64,000 nt of DNA from Ga0077555 sp046154645. GTDB taxonomy: Bacteria; Pseudomonadota; Alphaproteobacteria; Rhizobiales; Hyphomicrobiaceae. Location of the stretch: positions 149,710 through 213,709 of the forward strand of contig JBJXDZ010000122.1 of NCBI GenBank assembly GCA_046154645.1, written 5' to 3'. Under the pieces are notes generated by a model. That model was not told the DNA's origin and searched no databases. It saw only the letters and a program-made list of their open reading frames with translations. The translations under genes and the position numbers were made by a program. Below are positions 53,139 through 62,044 of the stretch, in pieces; position 1 is the stretch's first letter, and every line of letters starts with the position of its first letter.

Positions 53139-54383
53139 CTACGCAAAGAACTCATGCGCCTTGGTCAGCGCTTCGGCAAGCGCATCCACCTCGGCGGTCG
53201 TGTTGTACATGGCGAACGAGGCCCGACATGTGGCTGTCACGCCAAGCCGATCCATCAACGGCTGCGCGCAGTGATGGCCGGCGCGAACGGCCACGCCCGA
53301 GCGGTCGATGATGGTCGAGATATCGTGCGGATGCAGCCCGTCGATATTGAAAGCGACAATGGCCCCTTTGCCTTTGGCGCGGCCGTAGAGCTTGAGCCAA
53401 TTGAGCTCGCCCAGGCGCTCGTGCGCGTAGTCGCGCAGTTTCGCCTCGTGCTCAGCGATGCGATCCCGGCCCACCTGCATCATGTAGTTGAGCGCCGCGC
53501 CGAGCCCGATGGCCTGCACGATGGCCGGTGTCCCTGCCTCGAACTTGTGCGGCGCCGTGGCGTAGGTCACGCGGTCGACCGTGACCGTCTCGATCATTTC
53601 ACCGCCGCCCATGTAGGGCTGCATGGCATCGAGATGCTGCTTCTTGGCATAGAGCGCGCCGATGCCGGTCGGGCCGTACACCTTGTGCCCCGTAAAGACG
53701 TAGAAATCACAGTCTAGATCCTGCACGTCCACCGGCATATGCACTGCGGCTTGGCTGCCATCGACCAACACAGCAATGCCCTTGGCATGGGCGATGCGGC
53801 AGATCTCCTTGATCGGCGTGACGGTACCCAGCACATTCGACATGTGCGTCAGCGCCACCATGCGTGTCTTCGGCGTTAGCAAGCGCTCGAACTCGTCGAG
53901 CAGGAACTCGCCGGTATCGGAAATGGGCGCCCACTTGAGCACGCAGCCCTTGCGCTCGCGATGGAAATGCCAGGGTACGATATTCGAGTGGTGCTCCATG
54001 ATCGAGAGCACGATCTCGTCACCTTCCTTGAAGGTGGCGCCATAGCTGGAGGCGACGAGATTGATCGCTTCAGTCGCATTGTGCGTGAAGATGACCTCTT
54101 CTTCCAGCCGAGCATTGAGGAACCGCCGCGTGATGGCGCGCGCCTCCTCGAACTTGGCAGTTGCCGCATTGGAGAGGTAATGCAGGCCACGATGCACGTT
54201 CGCATATTCGAAGCGATAGGCGTGTTCCATCGACTCGATCACCGAGCGCGGCTTTTGCGCCGATGCACCGTTGTCCAGATAGACCAGTGGTTTGCCGTAG
54301 ATTTCGCGGAACAGGATCGGGAAATCGGCGCGGATCTGCTCCACGTCGAAGGTGCCGGTACCGCCTGTCTTCACCGCCGTCAT
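53139..54383 (-). CDS. sufS: Cysteine desulfurase SufS
   Basis: The 414-residue PLP enzyme releases sulfur from cysteine for SufBCD. The PLP lysine is in FYVFTGHKVYGPTGIGALY, the persulfide Cys in AVRAGHHCAQPLMDRLGV, and IREIYGKPLVYLDNGASAQK-type early motifs identify the type II (SufS/CsdA) group. The ATG at 54383 has AAGGA upstream; a TTG-initiated extension overlapping sufD is unlikely. No SufE or SufU is coded nearby, so the sulfur relay must come from elsewhere. Confidence 0.95.
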   Translation of the reverse strand: MTAVKTGGTGTFDVEQIRADFPILFREIYGKPLVYLDNGASAQKPRSVIESMEHAYRFEYANVHRGLHYLSNAATAKFEEARAITRRFLNARLEEEVIFTHNATEAINLVASSYGATFKEGDEIVLSIMEHHSNIVPWHFHRERKGCVLKWAPISDTGEFLLDEFERLLTPKTRMVALTHMSNVLGTVTPIKEICRIAHAKGIAVLVDGSQAAVHMPVDVQDLDCDFYVFTGHKVYGPTGIGALYAKKQHLDAMQPYMGGGEMIETVTVDRVTYATAPHKFEAGTPAIVQAIGLGAALNYMMQVGRDRIAEHEAKLRDYAHERLGELNWLKLYGRAKGKGAIVAFNIDGLHPHDISTIIDRSGVAVRAGHHCAQPLMDRLGVTATCRASFAMYNTTAEVDALAEALTKAHEFFA

Positions 54384-54447
54384 CTGCGGGTCGTCCTTCT
54401 GCCGGGTCTCCCGCGCACGTCGCGCTCGGACCGATTCACTTCGCCAC

Positions 54448-55779
54448 TTAGGCTGCTTCAAGCCAGACCCGCGCGATGGCCATGAAGGCCTCGCGCAGCG
54501 CCTCGTCCTCGATCTTGTCTATAGCCTCGCCGATGAAGCTCTCGATCAGCATGGCGCGCGCCTCTGGCCGTGGGATGCCACGCGACATCAGATAGAACAG
54601 CATCGCCGGATCGAGCTCCGCCGCGGTCGCACCATGACCGCAAGCCACGTCGTCGGCGTAGATCTCAAGCTCGGGCTTGGAATCGAACTCGGCTTCCTCC
54701 GACAACATCAAGGCTTGCGACATCTGCTTGCCATCGGTCTTCTGCGCAATCGGCTGCACGATAATCTTGCCTTGGAATACGCCGCGTGCGCGACCGTCGA
54801 GCACACCTTTGAACAATTCCCGGCTCTCGCAGCCGGGCGTTGAATGATCGACCACCAGCGTGGTGTCGATGTGATCGCTACCGCGGCCCAGAAAGGCGCC
54901 GGAGACATCGAGCTTGGCATCGGGCCCGGTGAAGGCCACGTGGATCTCATTACGCGCCGTTGCGGTACCCGCCGTCATCTGGAAGCCGCGATAGGTGGCG
55001 GCCTTGCCGATGCGCACGCGCCATTGCGACAGGTGCGTGGGTGATCCGCTCGTCGCCACGCACTTGATGTGGCGCAATGCACCGGATGCCGCGATATCAA
55101 CGTCGGTCGCGACATTGCGATGGGCGCCGCTGGCAGCCCCGTTCAAGGCGACATGGGCCTCGATGAGCGTCATCCCAGCGCCGGCCTCGACGCTGACGAT
55201 ATTGCGTTCGGTCACGCTTGCCGCAGCTTGCGACGACACCACCGAGACGATCATGACGGGACGCTCAGGCGCCATGCCCGCCTTGACCTTGACCATCACG
55301 CCATCGGTCATGAAAGCGAGATTGAGGGCGGCAATGGCATCGCCACCGGTGCGCTCCGCCGTGAACTTCGACGACAACCAATCCGGGGACTTGGCCAGCA
55401 TCTGGCCCAGCGGGAACAACTCGATTCCGGTTGCGGCAACCGGCAGTTGCGACAGCGCCGCCTCAAACCGCCCGTCGATCAGCACGATGCGGTCGCAGGC
55501 AATCGTTGCCAGGGGACCGAGCGCCGCGTCGAGGTCGTCTTTGCTGACACTACGGCTGGTGTTTGCTGCAGCGGGCGGAATGTCCTTCAAGCGCTCGCGG
55601 AGGTCAGTGTACTTGAATTCCTCGATGCGCCGGTGCGGCAAGCCACGGGCATTGAACGACGCCATGGCATCGCTGCGGAGTTTTGCCACCCAACCCGTGC
55701 CGGGCAGCCCTCGCGCATCGCTCTCGAAGCGCTGCTGCAGGCCCTGTTCGGCCTTGGTCTTCATCAGTGCAACGGTCAT
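54448..55779 (-). CDS. sufD: FeS assembly scaffold subunit SufD
   Basis: The 443-residue SufD pairs with SufB in the SufBC2D scaffold. Marks are the N-terminal RGLPHRRIEEFKYTDLRER, the beta-helix core and the C-terminal ADDVACGHGATAAELDPAML, with the conserved CxHG. The start follows sufC by five bases in a tight operon. No residue of the SufC-binding C-terminus appears lost. Confidence 0.95.
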   Translation of the reverse strand: MTVALMKTKAEQGLQQRFESDARGLPGTGWVAKLRSDAMASFNARGLPHRRIEEFKYTDLRERLKDIPPAAANTSRSVSKDDLDAALGPLATIACDRIVLIDGRFEAALSQLPVAATGIELFPLGQMLAKSPDWLSSKFTAERTGGDAIAALNLAFMTDGVMVKVKAGMAPERPVMIVSVVSSQAAASVTERNIVSVEAGAGMTLIEAHVALNGAASGAHRNVATDVDIAASGALRHIKCVATSGSPTHLSQWRVRIGKAATYRGFQMTAGTATARNEIHVAFTGPDAKLDVSGAFLGRGSDHIDTTLVVDHSTPGCESRELFKGVLDGRARGVFQGKIIVQPIAQKTDGKQMSQALMLSEEAEFDSKPELEIYADDVACGHGATAAELDPAMLFYLMSRGIPRPEARAMLIESFIGEAIDKIEDEALREAFMAIARVWLEAA

Positions 55780-55784
55780 TAGCT

Positions 55785-56540
55785 TTACGCTGCCTTCGAC
55801 TTGAATTCTGCGTAACCCGACGTCTCGAGTTCCAGCGCCAGCTCTTTGCCGCCCGTCTTCTGGATGCGGCCATGCGCCAGCACGTGTACCTTGTCCGGCA
55901 CGATGTAGTTCAACAGCCGCTGATAGTGCGTGATCACCAGCATGGCGCGATCCTTGGACCGGAGCTTGTTGGCCCCCTCGGAGACGATCCGGATGGCATC
56001 GATGTCGAGGCCGGAATCAGTCTCATCGAGGACCGCCAGCGTCGGCTCGAGCATAGCCATCTGCAGCACTTCCATGCGTTTCTTCTCGCCACCGGAGAAG
56101 CCGACGTTGAGCGGCCGCTTCAACATCTCGTCCTTGACACCGAGGTCAGCCGCCTTGGCCCTGATCACACGCAAGAACTCCGGCGTGGTCATTTCCTTCT
56201 CACCGCGCTTCTTGCGCACCGCATTCACCGAGGCGCGCAGAAACGTCATGGTCGCGACACCGGGAATCTCCAAAGGGTATTGGAAGGCCAGAAACACACC
56301 CTTGGCCGCACGCTCATCGGGGGCCATCTCGACGATCGATTCACCGTTCCAGAGTATGTCACCTGCGGTGATCTCGTAGTCGTCGCGACCCGCCAATACG
56401 TACGCCAGCGTCGACTTGCCAGAGCCGTTCGGCCCCATGATCGCGTGCACCTCGCCCTTGGGCACGGTCAACGTGATCCCCTTCAGGATTTCCGTGCCAT
56501 CCTCGGCAATGCGCGCGTGCAGGTTCTTGATCTCAAGCAT
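55785..56540 (-). CDS. sufC: FeS assembly ATPase SufC
   Basis: The 251-residue ABC-type ATPase drives the SufBCD scaffold. It has Walker A GPNGSGKSTLAYVLAG, the Q-loop FLAFQYPLEIPGV, the signature FSGGEKKRMEV and Walker B LAVLDETDSGLD. The ATG at 56540 is the natural start for the family (MLEIKNLHARI); an upstream TTG adds six residues. It starts 92 bases after the small 89-residue gene. Confidence 0.96.
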   Translation of the reverse strand: MLEIKNLHARIAEDGTEILKGITLTVPKGEVHAIMGPNGSGKSTLAYVLAGRDDYEITAGDILWNGESIVEMAPDERAAKGVFLAFQYPLEIPGVATMTFLRASVNAVRKKRGEKEMTTPEFLRVIRAKAADLGVKDEMLKRPLNVGFSGGEKKRMEVLQMAMLEPTLAVLDETDSGLDIDAIRIVSEGANKLRSKDRAMLVITHYQRLLNYIVPDKVHVLAHGRIQKTGGKELALELETSGYAEFKSKAA

Positions 56541-56632
56541 AGTTCGCAACCACTCCAAAGCCGTCGATCGTGCCGGCCACGCCGGGCCGGCATCGCTCTT
56601 GTTGATACGTTTCGATTGCGGTCCTTGGACCG

Positions 56633-56902
56633 TCAGTTCTTGCCGAGTGGAACGAATTCGAGTTCAGCGGGATAAAGCACGCCCAGCCAATCGCATTTGT
56701 CGGGCGCGCGCTCGGCGAATTCGACCAGGAACGCATTGCCCTGATCCAACGTCTCGAGCACCGTGACAGTGGCCCCCTGCTTCAGCTTCAAGCCCTGGCG
56801 CTTCACCGAGAGTGCATTGCGCTTCAAGCACTCTCCGGCATCGATCTCACGCACCAAACGTGCGGTCTTCAACATGTCGCCAAAACCCGCTGCATCACTC
56901 AT
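56633..56902 (-). CDS. Small unknown protein in the suf operon
   Basis: The 89-residue product is acidic and has no membrane helix. It contains ATVTVLETLDQGNAFLVEFA, which loosely recalls the short DUF4926 beta-barrel, and one Cys in DAGECLKRNAL plus one in DKCDWLG. The ATG has GGAG upstream. Because it sits inside the operon between sufB and sufC, a role in iron-sulfur assembly is likely but unproved. Confidence 0.7.
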   Translation of the reverse strand: MSDAAGFGDMLKTARLVREIDAGECLKRNALSVKRQGLKLKQGATVTVLETLDQGNAFLVEFAERAPDKCDWLGVLYPAELEFVPLGKN

Positions 56903-57183
56903 CGTCGTTCTCCATACATCGCATCGTGGGCCAAGGCCGCATCGGCCAATTGCCCGAGGTTCACTCCCGGATCCGGTCGCGACCAGTCACCTAGCCACGT
57001 CCGGCACCGTTGCGCCCCCTCAGCGCTTCGGTGTCGTGTCATTTCTTGTTGGCGGATTCTCGAACAGTCGCCGCCTTAATCGAACGTTTCGCACATTGTG
57101 GCCGCGATTGCGGCCGCCGTCACGTGCTGCCTGCGCCTTGACTGCCGGTCCTCCTCAAGCCGCCAGTGGAACCCCTTGCTTCG
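56903..57183. other. Gap inside the suf operon
   Basis: About 280 bases between two small suf-operon genes. No convincing coding frame or hairpin was recognised. An internal promoter for sufCDST is possible here but none could be defined. Confidence 0.4.
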
Positions 57184-57483
57184 TCAGTCAGATCCTTGTT
57201 TCTTATTTCCCATCTGGCGGTCACCCCAACGCCAGCGCCACGTGCCACAGGTCCTGAGGCTGCTCAACACCAGCAAGCCTGCCGTTACCAAAGCCGCCAA
57301 CCCGAGATAGGCCAACAGCGCCGACCGCGGTAGCGCGCCGCCGGTCCGCGCCGGCTCCACGACAAAGGTGAGCGCCAGCACCAGCATGACCAGCGCGTAT
57401 ACGGCGATCGTCGCCCAACCTTTCCAATGGCTGGGATAGGCGCCATAGCCGTGCGTCTTCGGTTTGAACCAGGGTTCGAACAT
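57184..57483 (-). CDS. Small two-helix membrane protein in the suf operon
   Basis: The 99-residue product begins FEPWFKPKTHGYGAYPSHWK and has two membrane helices (ATIAVYALVMLVLALTFVV and SALLAYLGLAALVTAGLLVL), then a basic C-terminus (RWRWGDRQMGNKKQ). It starts three bases after sufB ends, so it must be translated with it. No function is known. It would place a membrane protein in an otherwise cytosolic assembly operon. Confidence 0.75.
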   Translation of the reverse strand: MFEPWFKPKTHGYGAYPSHWKGWATIAVYALVMLVLALTFVVEPARTGGALPRSALLAYLGLAALVTAGLLVLSSLRTCGTWRWRWGDRQMGNKKQGSD

Positions 57484-57486
57484 GCA

Positions 57487-59007
57487 CTAACCAACGCTCC
57501 CTTCGAGAGAGATGCCGATCAGCTTCTGCGTCTCCGCCATGAACTCCATGGGGAGTTGCTGCAGCACGTCGCGCACGAAGCCGTTGACGATCAGCGCCAC
57601 CGCTTCCTCGGCCGAGAGCCCCCGCTGCATGCAGTAGAACAGCTTGTCGTCGGAGATCTTTGAGGTGGTCGCCTCGTGCTCGAAATGCGCCGACGAATTC
57701 TTGGCTTCGATATAGGGCACCGTATGGGCGCCGCAGGCATTGCCGATCAGGAGACTGTCGCAGTTGGTGAAGTTGCGCGCGTTGGTGGCCTTGCGGTGGG
57801 CGGAAACAAGCCCGCGATACGTGTTCTGCGAACGACCGGCGGCAATTCCCTTGGAGATGATGCGGCTCGACGTATTCTTGCCGAGGTGGATCATCTTGGT
57901 GCCGCTGTCGACCTGCTGCATGCCATTGGAGATGGCGATCGAATAGAACTCGCCGCGCGAACCATCGCCGCGCAGGATGCAGCTCGGATACTTCCAGGTG
58001 ATGGCCGAACCGGTCTCGACCTGCGTCCACGAGATCTTGGAGTTGCGGCCGCGGCAATCGCCGCGCTTGGTGACGAAGTTATAAATGCCGCCCTTGCCGT
58101 TCTTGTCGCCAGGATACCAGTTCTGCACCGTCGAATACTTGATCTCGGCGTCATCGAGGGCGATCAATTCGACCACGGCCGCGTGCAACTGGTGCTCGTC
58201 GCGCATCGGCGCCGTGCAACCCTCGAGGTAAGAGACATAAGAGCCCTTCTCGGCGATGATGAGCGTACGCTCGAACTGGCCCGTATTTTTCTCGTTGATC
58301 CGGAAGTAGGTCGACAATTCCATCGGGCAACGCACGCCCTCTGGAATGTAGACGAACGATCCATCCGAGAACACGGCGGAGTTGAGCGCGGCATAGTAGT
58401 TGTCGGACTGCGGCACCACGGTGCCGAGATACTTTCTCACGAGGTCGGGGTGTTCGCGCATCGCCTCGGAAATCGAGCAGAAGATAACGCCGGCCTTGCG
58501 CAACTCCGCCTTGAACGTGGTCACGACCGAGACGGAATCGAAGACGGCGTCGATGGCCACCTTGCCCGACATCTGCGCGTAACCGTCGGCCTCGTCGAGG
58601 TTGCTCGGTTGGCCTTGCTTGCGCACGCCGGCCAGGATCTCCTGCTCTTTGAGGGGAATCCCGAGCTTGGCATAGGTCTTCAGGATCTCAGGATCAACCT
58701 CATCGAGGGACTTCGGGCCTTCGCTGCCCTTTGGCGCGGCGTAATAGTGCAGATCCTGGAAATTGATCTTCGGATAGGAGACCTTGGCCCAGGTCGGCTC
58801 CTCCATCGCCTGCCAGCGCTGGAAAGCCTCGAGCCGCCACGCCAACATCCACTCCGGCTCGTCCTTCTTGGCCGAAATGAAGCGCACGATGTCGGTATTG
58901 AGGCCCTTCGGCGCCATCACGCTCTCGAGCGACGTCTCGAAGCCGTACTTGTACTTGTCGACGTCGAGCGACTTGACGTGATCGATGGTCTCTTGCACTG
59001 CGGCCAT
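57487..59007 (-). CDS. sufB: FeS assembly scaffold subunit SufB
   Basis: The 506-residue SufB is the main sulfur-accepting scaffold. Present are VYIPEGVRCPMELSTYFRIN, YLEGCTAPMRDEHQLHAAVV with the conserved Cys, KGGIYNFVTKRGDCRG and the C-terminal GHTSR-like NCDSLLIGNACGAHTVPYIE. SEISGRGFD-type helices are replaced by the alphaproteobacterial version. The length is normal. It follows the first cysteine desulfurase by 33 bases. Confidence 0.96.
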   Translation of the reverse strand: MAAVQETIDHVKSLDVDKYKYGFETSLESVMAPKGLNTDIVRFISAKKDEPEWMLAWRLEAFQRWQAMEEPTWAKVSYPKINFQDLHYYAAPKGSEGPKSLDEVDPEILKTYAKLGIPLKEQEILAGVRKQGQPSNLDEADGYAQMSGKVAIDAVFDSVSVVTTFKAELRKAGVIFCSISEAMREHPDLVRKYLGTVVPQSDNYYAALNSAVFSDGSFVYIPEGVRCPMELSTYFRINEKNTGQFERTLIIAEKGSYVSYLEGCTAPMRDEHQLHAAVVELIALDDAEIKYSTVQNWYPGDKNGKGGIYNFVTKRGDCRGRNSKISWTQVETGSAITWKYPSCILRGDGSRGEFYSIAISNGMQQVDSGTKMIHLGKNTSSRIISKGIAAGRSQNTYRGLVSAHRKATNARNFTNCDSLLIGNACGAHTVPYIEAKNSSAHFEHEATTSKISDDKLFYCMQRGLSAEEAVALIVNGFVRDVLQQLPMEFMAETQKLIGISLEGSVG

Positions 59008-59040
59008 GAACTTTGGCTCCGATCTTTTCTATCTTTGGGC

Positions 59041-60183
59041 TCAGGCTGCTTGCGCAGCCCGCCGTGTAATGCGGGTCCAGGCTGTGACGAAGGCGTCGAT
59101 GTCCTCGACGGTGGTCGCAGGCCCGATGCTGATGCGAATGGCGCCGCCCGTGATCTCGGGCGCCAAGCCCATGGCGGCGAGCACCGGGCTTGCCTGCACC
59201 TTACCCGAGGAACAAGCGGCGCCCGCGCTGACGGCGATGCCTGTGAGATCAAAGGCTGCAACCAAGGTCTCGGCCATTCGTCCTGGCAGGGCCAGGCATG
59301 CTGTATTGGCCAGGCGCTCCGCCCCGTGGCCAATGACCACCGCCTCAGGCGTTGCCTGCACCACGGCGTCCTCGAGCCGATCCCGTAGACCACCAAGCGA
59401 CGCGAAATAGCCGATCTCGCCGCTGGCGGCAGCCGCAGCAGCCCCGAAACCGGCAATGGCGGCTACGTTCTCAGTGCCGGCGCGCATACCCCGCTCCTGC
59501 CCGCCACCAATGATGCGCGGCGGCAGCGGCGCACCTGACCGGACGATCAGCGCGCCGATGCCCTTGGGGGCGCCGAGCTTGTGCCCGGAAATAGAGAGAA
59601 ACGAGAGGTTTGAACGGGCAAAATCGATCGGCAACCGTCCCACCGCCTGCACCGCGTCGGAATGCACCAGCACGCCATGTGCCGCAGCCAGCGCCGCAGC
59701 GGCAGCTAAGGGTTGAACGATGCCGGTCTCATTATTCGCTGCCTGCAGTGCCAGCAGGGTGCGGCCCGGCGCGCGCTGCAACCGCTCATGATCGTTCTCG
59801 AGCCAAGCCGCCAGTGCACCGACATCGATGCTGCCGTATCGCGTCGCGCCGATCTCCACTGTATCGCCCCGGCACGCCAGTGCCGGCGCCACCACCGAGG
59901 GGTGCTCCAGGCGCGAAAACACCACCCTGTCCCACGTCCGCCCGACGACCCAGTTGTTAGCCTCCGTGGCGCCGCTGGTGAACACGACTTCCGCCGGCTT
60001 GGCGCCGACCAAACGCGCCACCTTCTCGCGCGCATCCTCGACAATGCGGCGGGCGCGGCGCCCCTCGGCGTGCACGGACGACGGATTGCCCACCAGATCG
60101 AGCGCCTCCACCATGGCGGCACGCGCTTCGGGCCGCAACGGCGCCGTGGCGTTCCAATCCAGGTAATGGCGCTGGAAGGTCAT
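59041..60183 (-). CDS. Cysteine desulfurase, NifS/IscS type
   Basis: The 380-residue PLP enzyme is a group I desulfurase: YLDWNATAPLRPEARAAMVE at the start, TSGATEANNWVVGRTWD, the PLP-Lys segment SISGHKLGAPKGIGALI, and the mobile loop Cys in SAGAACSSGKVQASPVLAAM. The operon therefore codes two desulfurases, this group I enzyme and SufS. Its ATG overlaps the regulator stop by four bases. It may feed other sulfur pathways such as tRNA thiolation. Confidence 0.93.
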   Translation of the reverse strand: MTFQRHYLDWNATAPLRPEARAAMVEALDLVGNPSSVHAEGRRARRIVEDAREKVARLVGAKPAEVVFTSGATEANNWVVGRTWDRVVFSRLEHPSVVAPALACRGDTVEIGATRYGSIDVGALAAWLENDHERLQRAPGRTLLALQAANNETGIVQPLAAAAALAAAHGVLVHSDAVQAVGRLPIDFARSNLSFLSISGHKLGAPKGIGALIVRSGAPLPPRIIGGGQERGMRAGTENVAAIAGFGAAAAAASGEIGYFASLGGLRDRLEDAVVQATPEAVVIGHGAERLANTACLALPGRMAETLVAAFDLTGIAVSAGAACSSGKVQASPVLAAMGLAPEITGGAIRISIGPATTVEDIDAFVTAWTRITRRAAQAA

Positions 60184-60665
60184 GGGGATTGCTCGCTGAA
60201 GGAGCGAATATCGAAGCCGAGCTGCTGGCCCGTGGCGGACGTCGCTCGCAGATGCTCGGGAATGCCGTCGAGTACGTCCTGCAGCGAAACCTGCGCCAGG
60301 AAATGGGCGATTTGTTCACCCAACGCATCCCACAGGCCATGCGTGAGGCAGCGCTCGGTGCCCAGGCACGGCGCGCCGTGATCGCCTCCGCAACGGGTCA
60401 TGCGCACCTCTTCCTCGACGGCCGCCATGACCTCCGCGACCGTAATCCGGGACGCGGGACGTCCCAGCCGATAGCCGCCAGTACGTCCCCGTACGCTCTC
60501 CACAAGCCCGGCCCGCCGCAATCGGGCAAAGATCTGTTCCAGATAGGCCAGAGACATGCGTTGCCGGTCAGCGATCTGCGACAGCGGCACCGCGTCGAGA
60601 TCGGCGTGCTTGGCGATATCCGCCATCGCCATCACCGCATAACGACCCTTGGTGTTGAGATCCAC
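60180..60665 (-). CDS. Rrf2 family regulator, IscR-like
   Basis: The 161-residue protein has the Rrf2 winged helix (DLNTKGRYAVMAMADIAKHA, PLSQIADRQRMSLAYLEQIF, RGRTGGYRLGRPASRITVAE). Three cysteines, in MTRCGGDHGAPCLGTERCL, are spaced to hold an iron-sulfur cluster as in IscR. It would sense cluster supply and regulate this operon. The GTG at 60665 is chosen because GGAG precedes it and the family starts MDLNTKGRY or similar. It is the first gene of the suf operon. Confidence 0.9.
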   Translation of the reverse strand: MDLNTKGRYAVMAMADIAKHADLDAVPLSQIADRQRMSLAYLEQIFARLRRAGLVESVRGRTGGYRLGRPASRITVAEVMAAVEEEVRMTRCGGDHGAPCLGTERCLTHGLWDALGEQIAHFLAQVSLQDVLDGIPEHLRATSATGQQLGFDIRSFSEQSP

Positions 60666-60803
60666 GTCACACGCTCCACAACCCTGCAACCGCCACTAAT
60701 GCCGTTGCCGCAACGACAAAGCACTTGCATTCGTGACCTGGAGCCGTGCTAAGACACGCGGCCCAGATGACCGCCGCCGGCTCCGGACCCAGCGCGGCTC
60801 TAC

Positions 60804-60820
60804 TTTCGAAGAGTTCTAAA
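60804..60820. promoter_or_regulatory. Irr-box (ICE)-like site (TTTCGAA-GAG-TTCTAAA)
   Basis: The site matches the iron-control element of Irr (TTTAGAA-N3-TTCTAAA) at 13 of 14 fixed positions. It lies just downstream of the predicted -10 of the suf promoter, where Irr binding would repress the operon when iron is low or haem-dependent control acts. Confidence 0.7.
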
Positions 60821-60829
60821 CCTGACCGC

Positions 60830-60858
60830 TATATGGAAATTCCGAGCGAGCGAGTCAA
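60830..60858 (-). promoter_or_regulatory. Predicted promoter of the suf operon
   Basis: Read on the minus strand, a -35 TTGACT (60853-60858) and a -10 CATATA (60830-60835) are 17 bases apart. A GGAAATTCC palindrome (60835-60843) lies at the -10 edge of the spacer and could be a second regulator site. Transcription would start near 60823, inside or next to the Irr-like box. Confidence 0.6.
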
Positions 60859-61002
60859 GTATTTTTCGACCGCGCCGTGCAGCCGATCCGTTCTGCAGTG
60901 ACCCGGTGAGCGCCATCATGCTGCGACGCCGCCCCTCAACTGTCGCACGGCTTGCACTGCCCGGTCGCCTACCCTGAACCCGAGGAGCTCAGTCGCTTTA
61001 CC

Positions 61003-61671
61003 ATGCCCGAAATCATCATGAACGGCCCGGCCGGCCGCATTGAAGCCCGCTATCATCACGTCGGCCGCATCGACGCGCCTACCGCCCTCATCCTGCACCC
61101 GCATCCCCAGTTCGGCGGCACGATGAACAACCAGATCGTCTACAATCTCTACTATACGTTCACGGAACGCGGCTTCTCGGTGCTTCGCTTCAATTTCCGT
61201 GGCGTTGGCCGCAGCCAAGGCTACTTCGACAACGGCCCGGGCGAATTGGCCGATGCGGCCTCGGCGCTGGATTGGTTGCAGCTGCAGAACCCGGATTCGC
61301 GCTCCTGCTGGATCGCCGGCGTCTCGTTCGGCACCTGGATCGCCATGCAGCTGCTGATGCGCCGACCCGAGGTGGACGGCTTCATCTGCGTGGCGCCACC
61401 GGCCAACCTCTACGATTTCACGTTTCTCGCACCCTGCCCGTCTTCGGGCCTGCTCATCTCCGGTGACAAGGACAAGGTTGTCCCATCGGCGTCCGTGGCC
61501 GAGTTGTCGGTGAAGACGAAGACGCAAAAGGGGATCAAGATCGAGCACGCCGTGCTCGCTGGCGCCAACCACTTCTTCGCCGACCAATTGCCCGAGATGA
61601 AGACGCTGGTCGGCGACTACGTCGACAAGCGCATGGTCGAGATCCTCAAGGCGAAGCAGGACAAGGAGTGA
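61003..61671 (+). CDS. Alpha/beta hydrolase (YsgA/DUF-type serine hydrolase)
   Basis: The 222-residue protein has an alpha/beta-hydrolase fold: TALILHPHPQFGGTMNNQIV, FNFRGVGRSQG, the nucleophile elbow WIAGVSFGTWIAMQLL, and Asp and His in ISGDKDKVVPS and AGANHFFADQLPEM. This HPHPxxGG group is widespread and uncharacterised. The ATG at 61003 is the first Met that gives the normal N-terminus; GAGGAG lies about 14 bases upstream. It diverges from the suf operon and lacks an obvious partner. Confidence 0.86.
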   Translation: MPEIIMNGPAGRIEARYHHVGRIDAPTALILHPHPQFGGTMNNQIVYNLYYTFTERGFSVLRFNFRGVGRSQGYFDNGPGELADAASALDWLQLQNPDSRSCWIAGVSFGTWIAMQLLMRRPEVDGFICVAPPANLYDFTFLAPCPSSGLLISGDKDKVVPSASVAELSVKTKTQKGIKIEHAVLAGANHFFADQLPEMKTLVGDYVDKRMVEILKAKQDKE

Positions 61672-61738
61672 GCGGAGTTGGGCTCATTCATTCCATGGTG
61701 GCCTGAATTGCGGTAGCATGGGTCCGAAGGAGAGGACC

Positions 61739-62044
61739 ATGCACCCGCTGATCGAACAGAACCGTGAAGCAATTGCTGAACTGTGCCGCCGCCATCACGT
61801 CAAGCGGCTGGACGTTTTTGGCTCGGCCGCCACGGGTGCGTTCGATCCCGCCACCAGCGATGTTGATTTCCTGGTGGAGTTCGAGGCTGGTGCCGAAGCC
61901 AGAGCCTTCGACTTGTATTTCGGCTTGAAGGAAGCGTTAGAGGTCTTGCTGCAACGTGCAGTGGATCTGGTAACCGTGCCCAGCATCCGCAATCCAATTT
62001 TCAGAGGCAACGTCTACGCCACGCGTGAGGTCATCTATGGTTGA
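61739..62044 (+). CDS. mntA: MntA-type nucleotidyltransferase antitoxin
   Basis: The 101-residue minimal nucleotidyltransferase has the GSx(10-11)DxD catalytic motif (GSAATGAFDPATSDVDFLVE) and a C-terminal Asp in QRAVDLVTVPS. In MntA-HepT systems it adds AMP groups to a Tyr of HepT and blocks it. A strong AAGGAGAGG site precedes the ATG at 61739. It overlaps the next gene by eight bases. Confidence 0.9.
   Translation: MHPLIEQNREAIAELCRRHHVKRLDVFGSAATGAFDPATSDVDFLVEFEAGAEARAFDLYFGLKEALEVLLQRAVDLVTVPSIRNPIFRGNVYATREVIYG

Larger units (their letters stand above)
60666..61002. other. Divergent intergenic region, suf operon and hydrolase promoters
   Basis: About 340 bases separate the Rrf2 gene from the divergent alpha/beta hydrolase gene. 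It contains the leftward promoter and Irr-like box described below, which leaves about 140 bases as the 5' untranslated leader of the suf mRNA. No coding frame was accepted here. Confidence 0.6.

Noticed and set aside
57676..59388. 570-codon open frame on the plus strand
   Set aside because: It is antisense to sufB and the desulfurase gene, lacks any family signature, and is explained by high GC and codon bias of the real genes.
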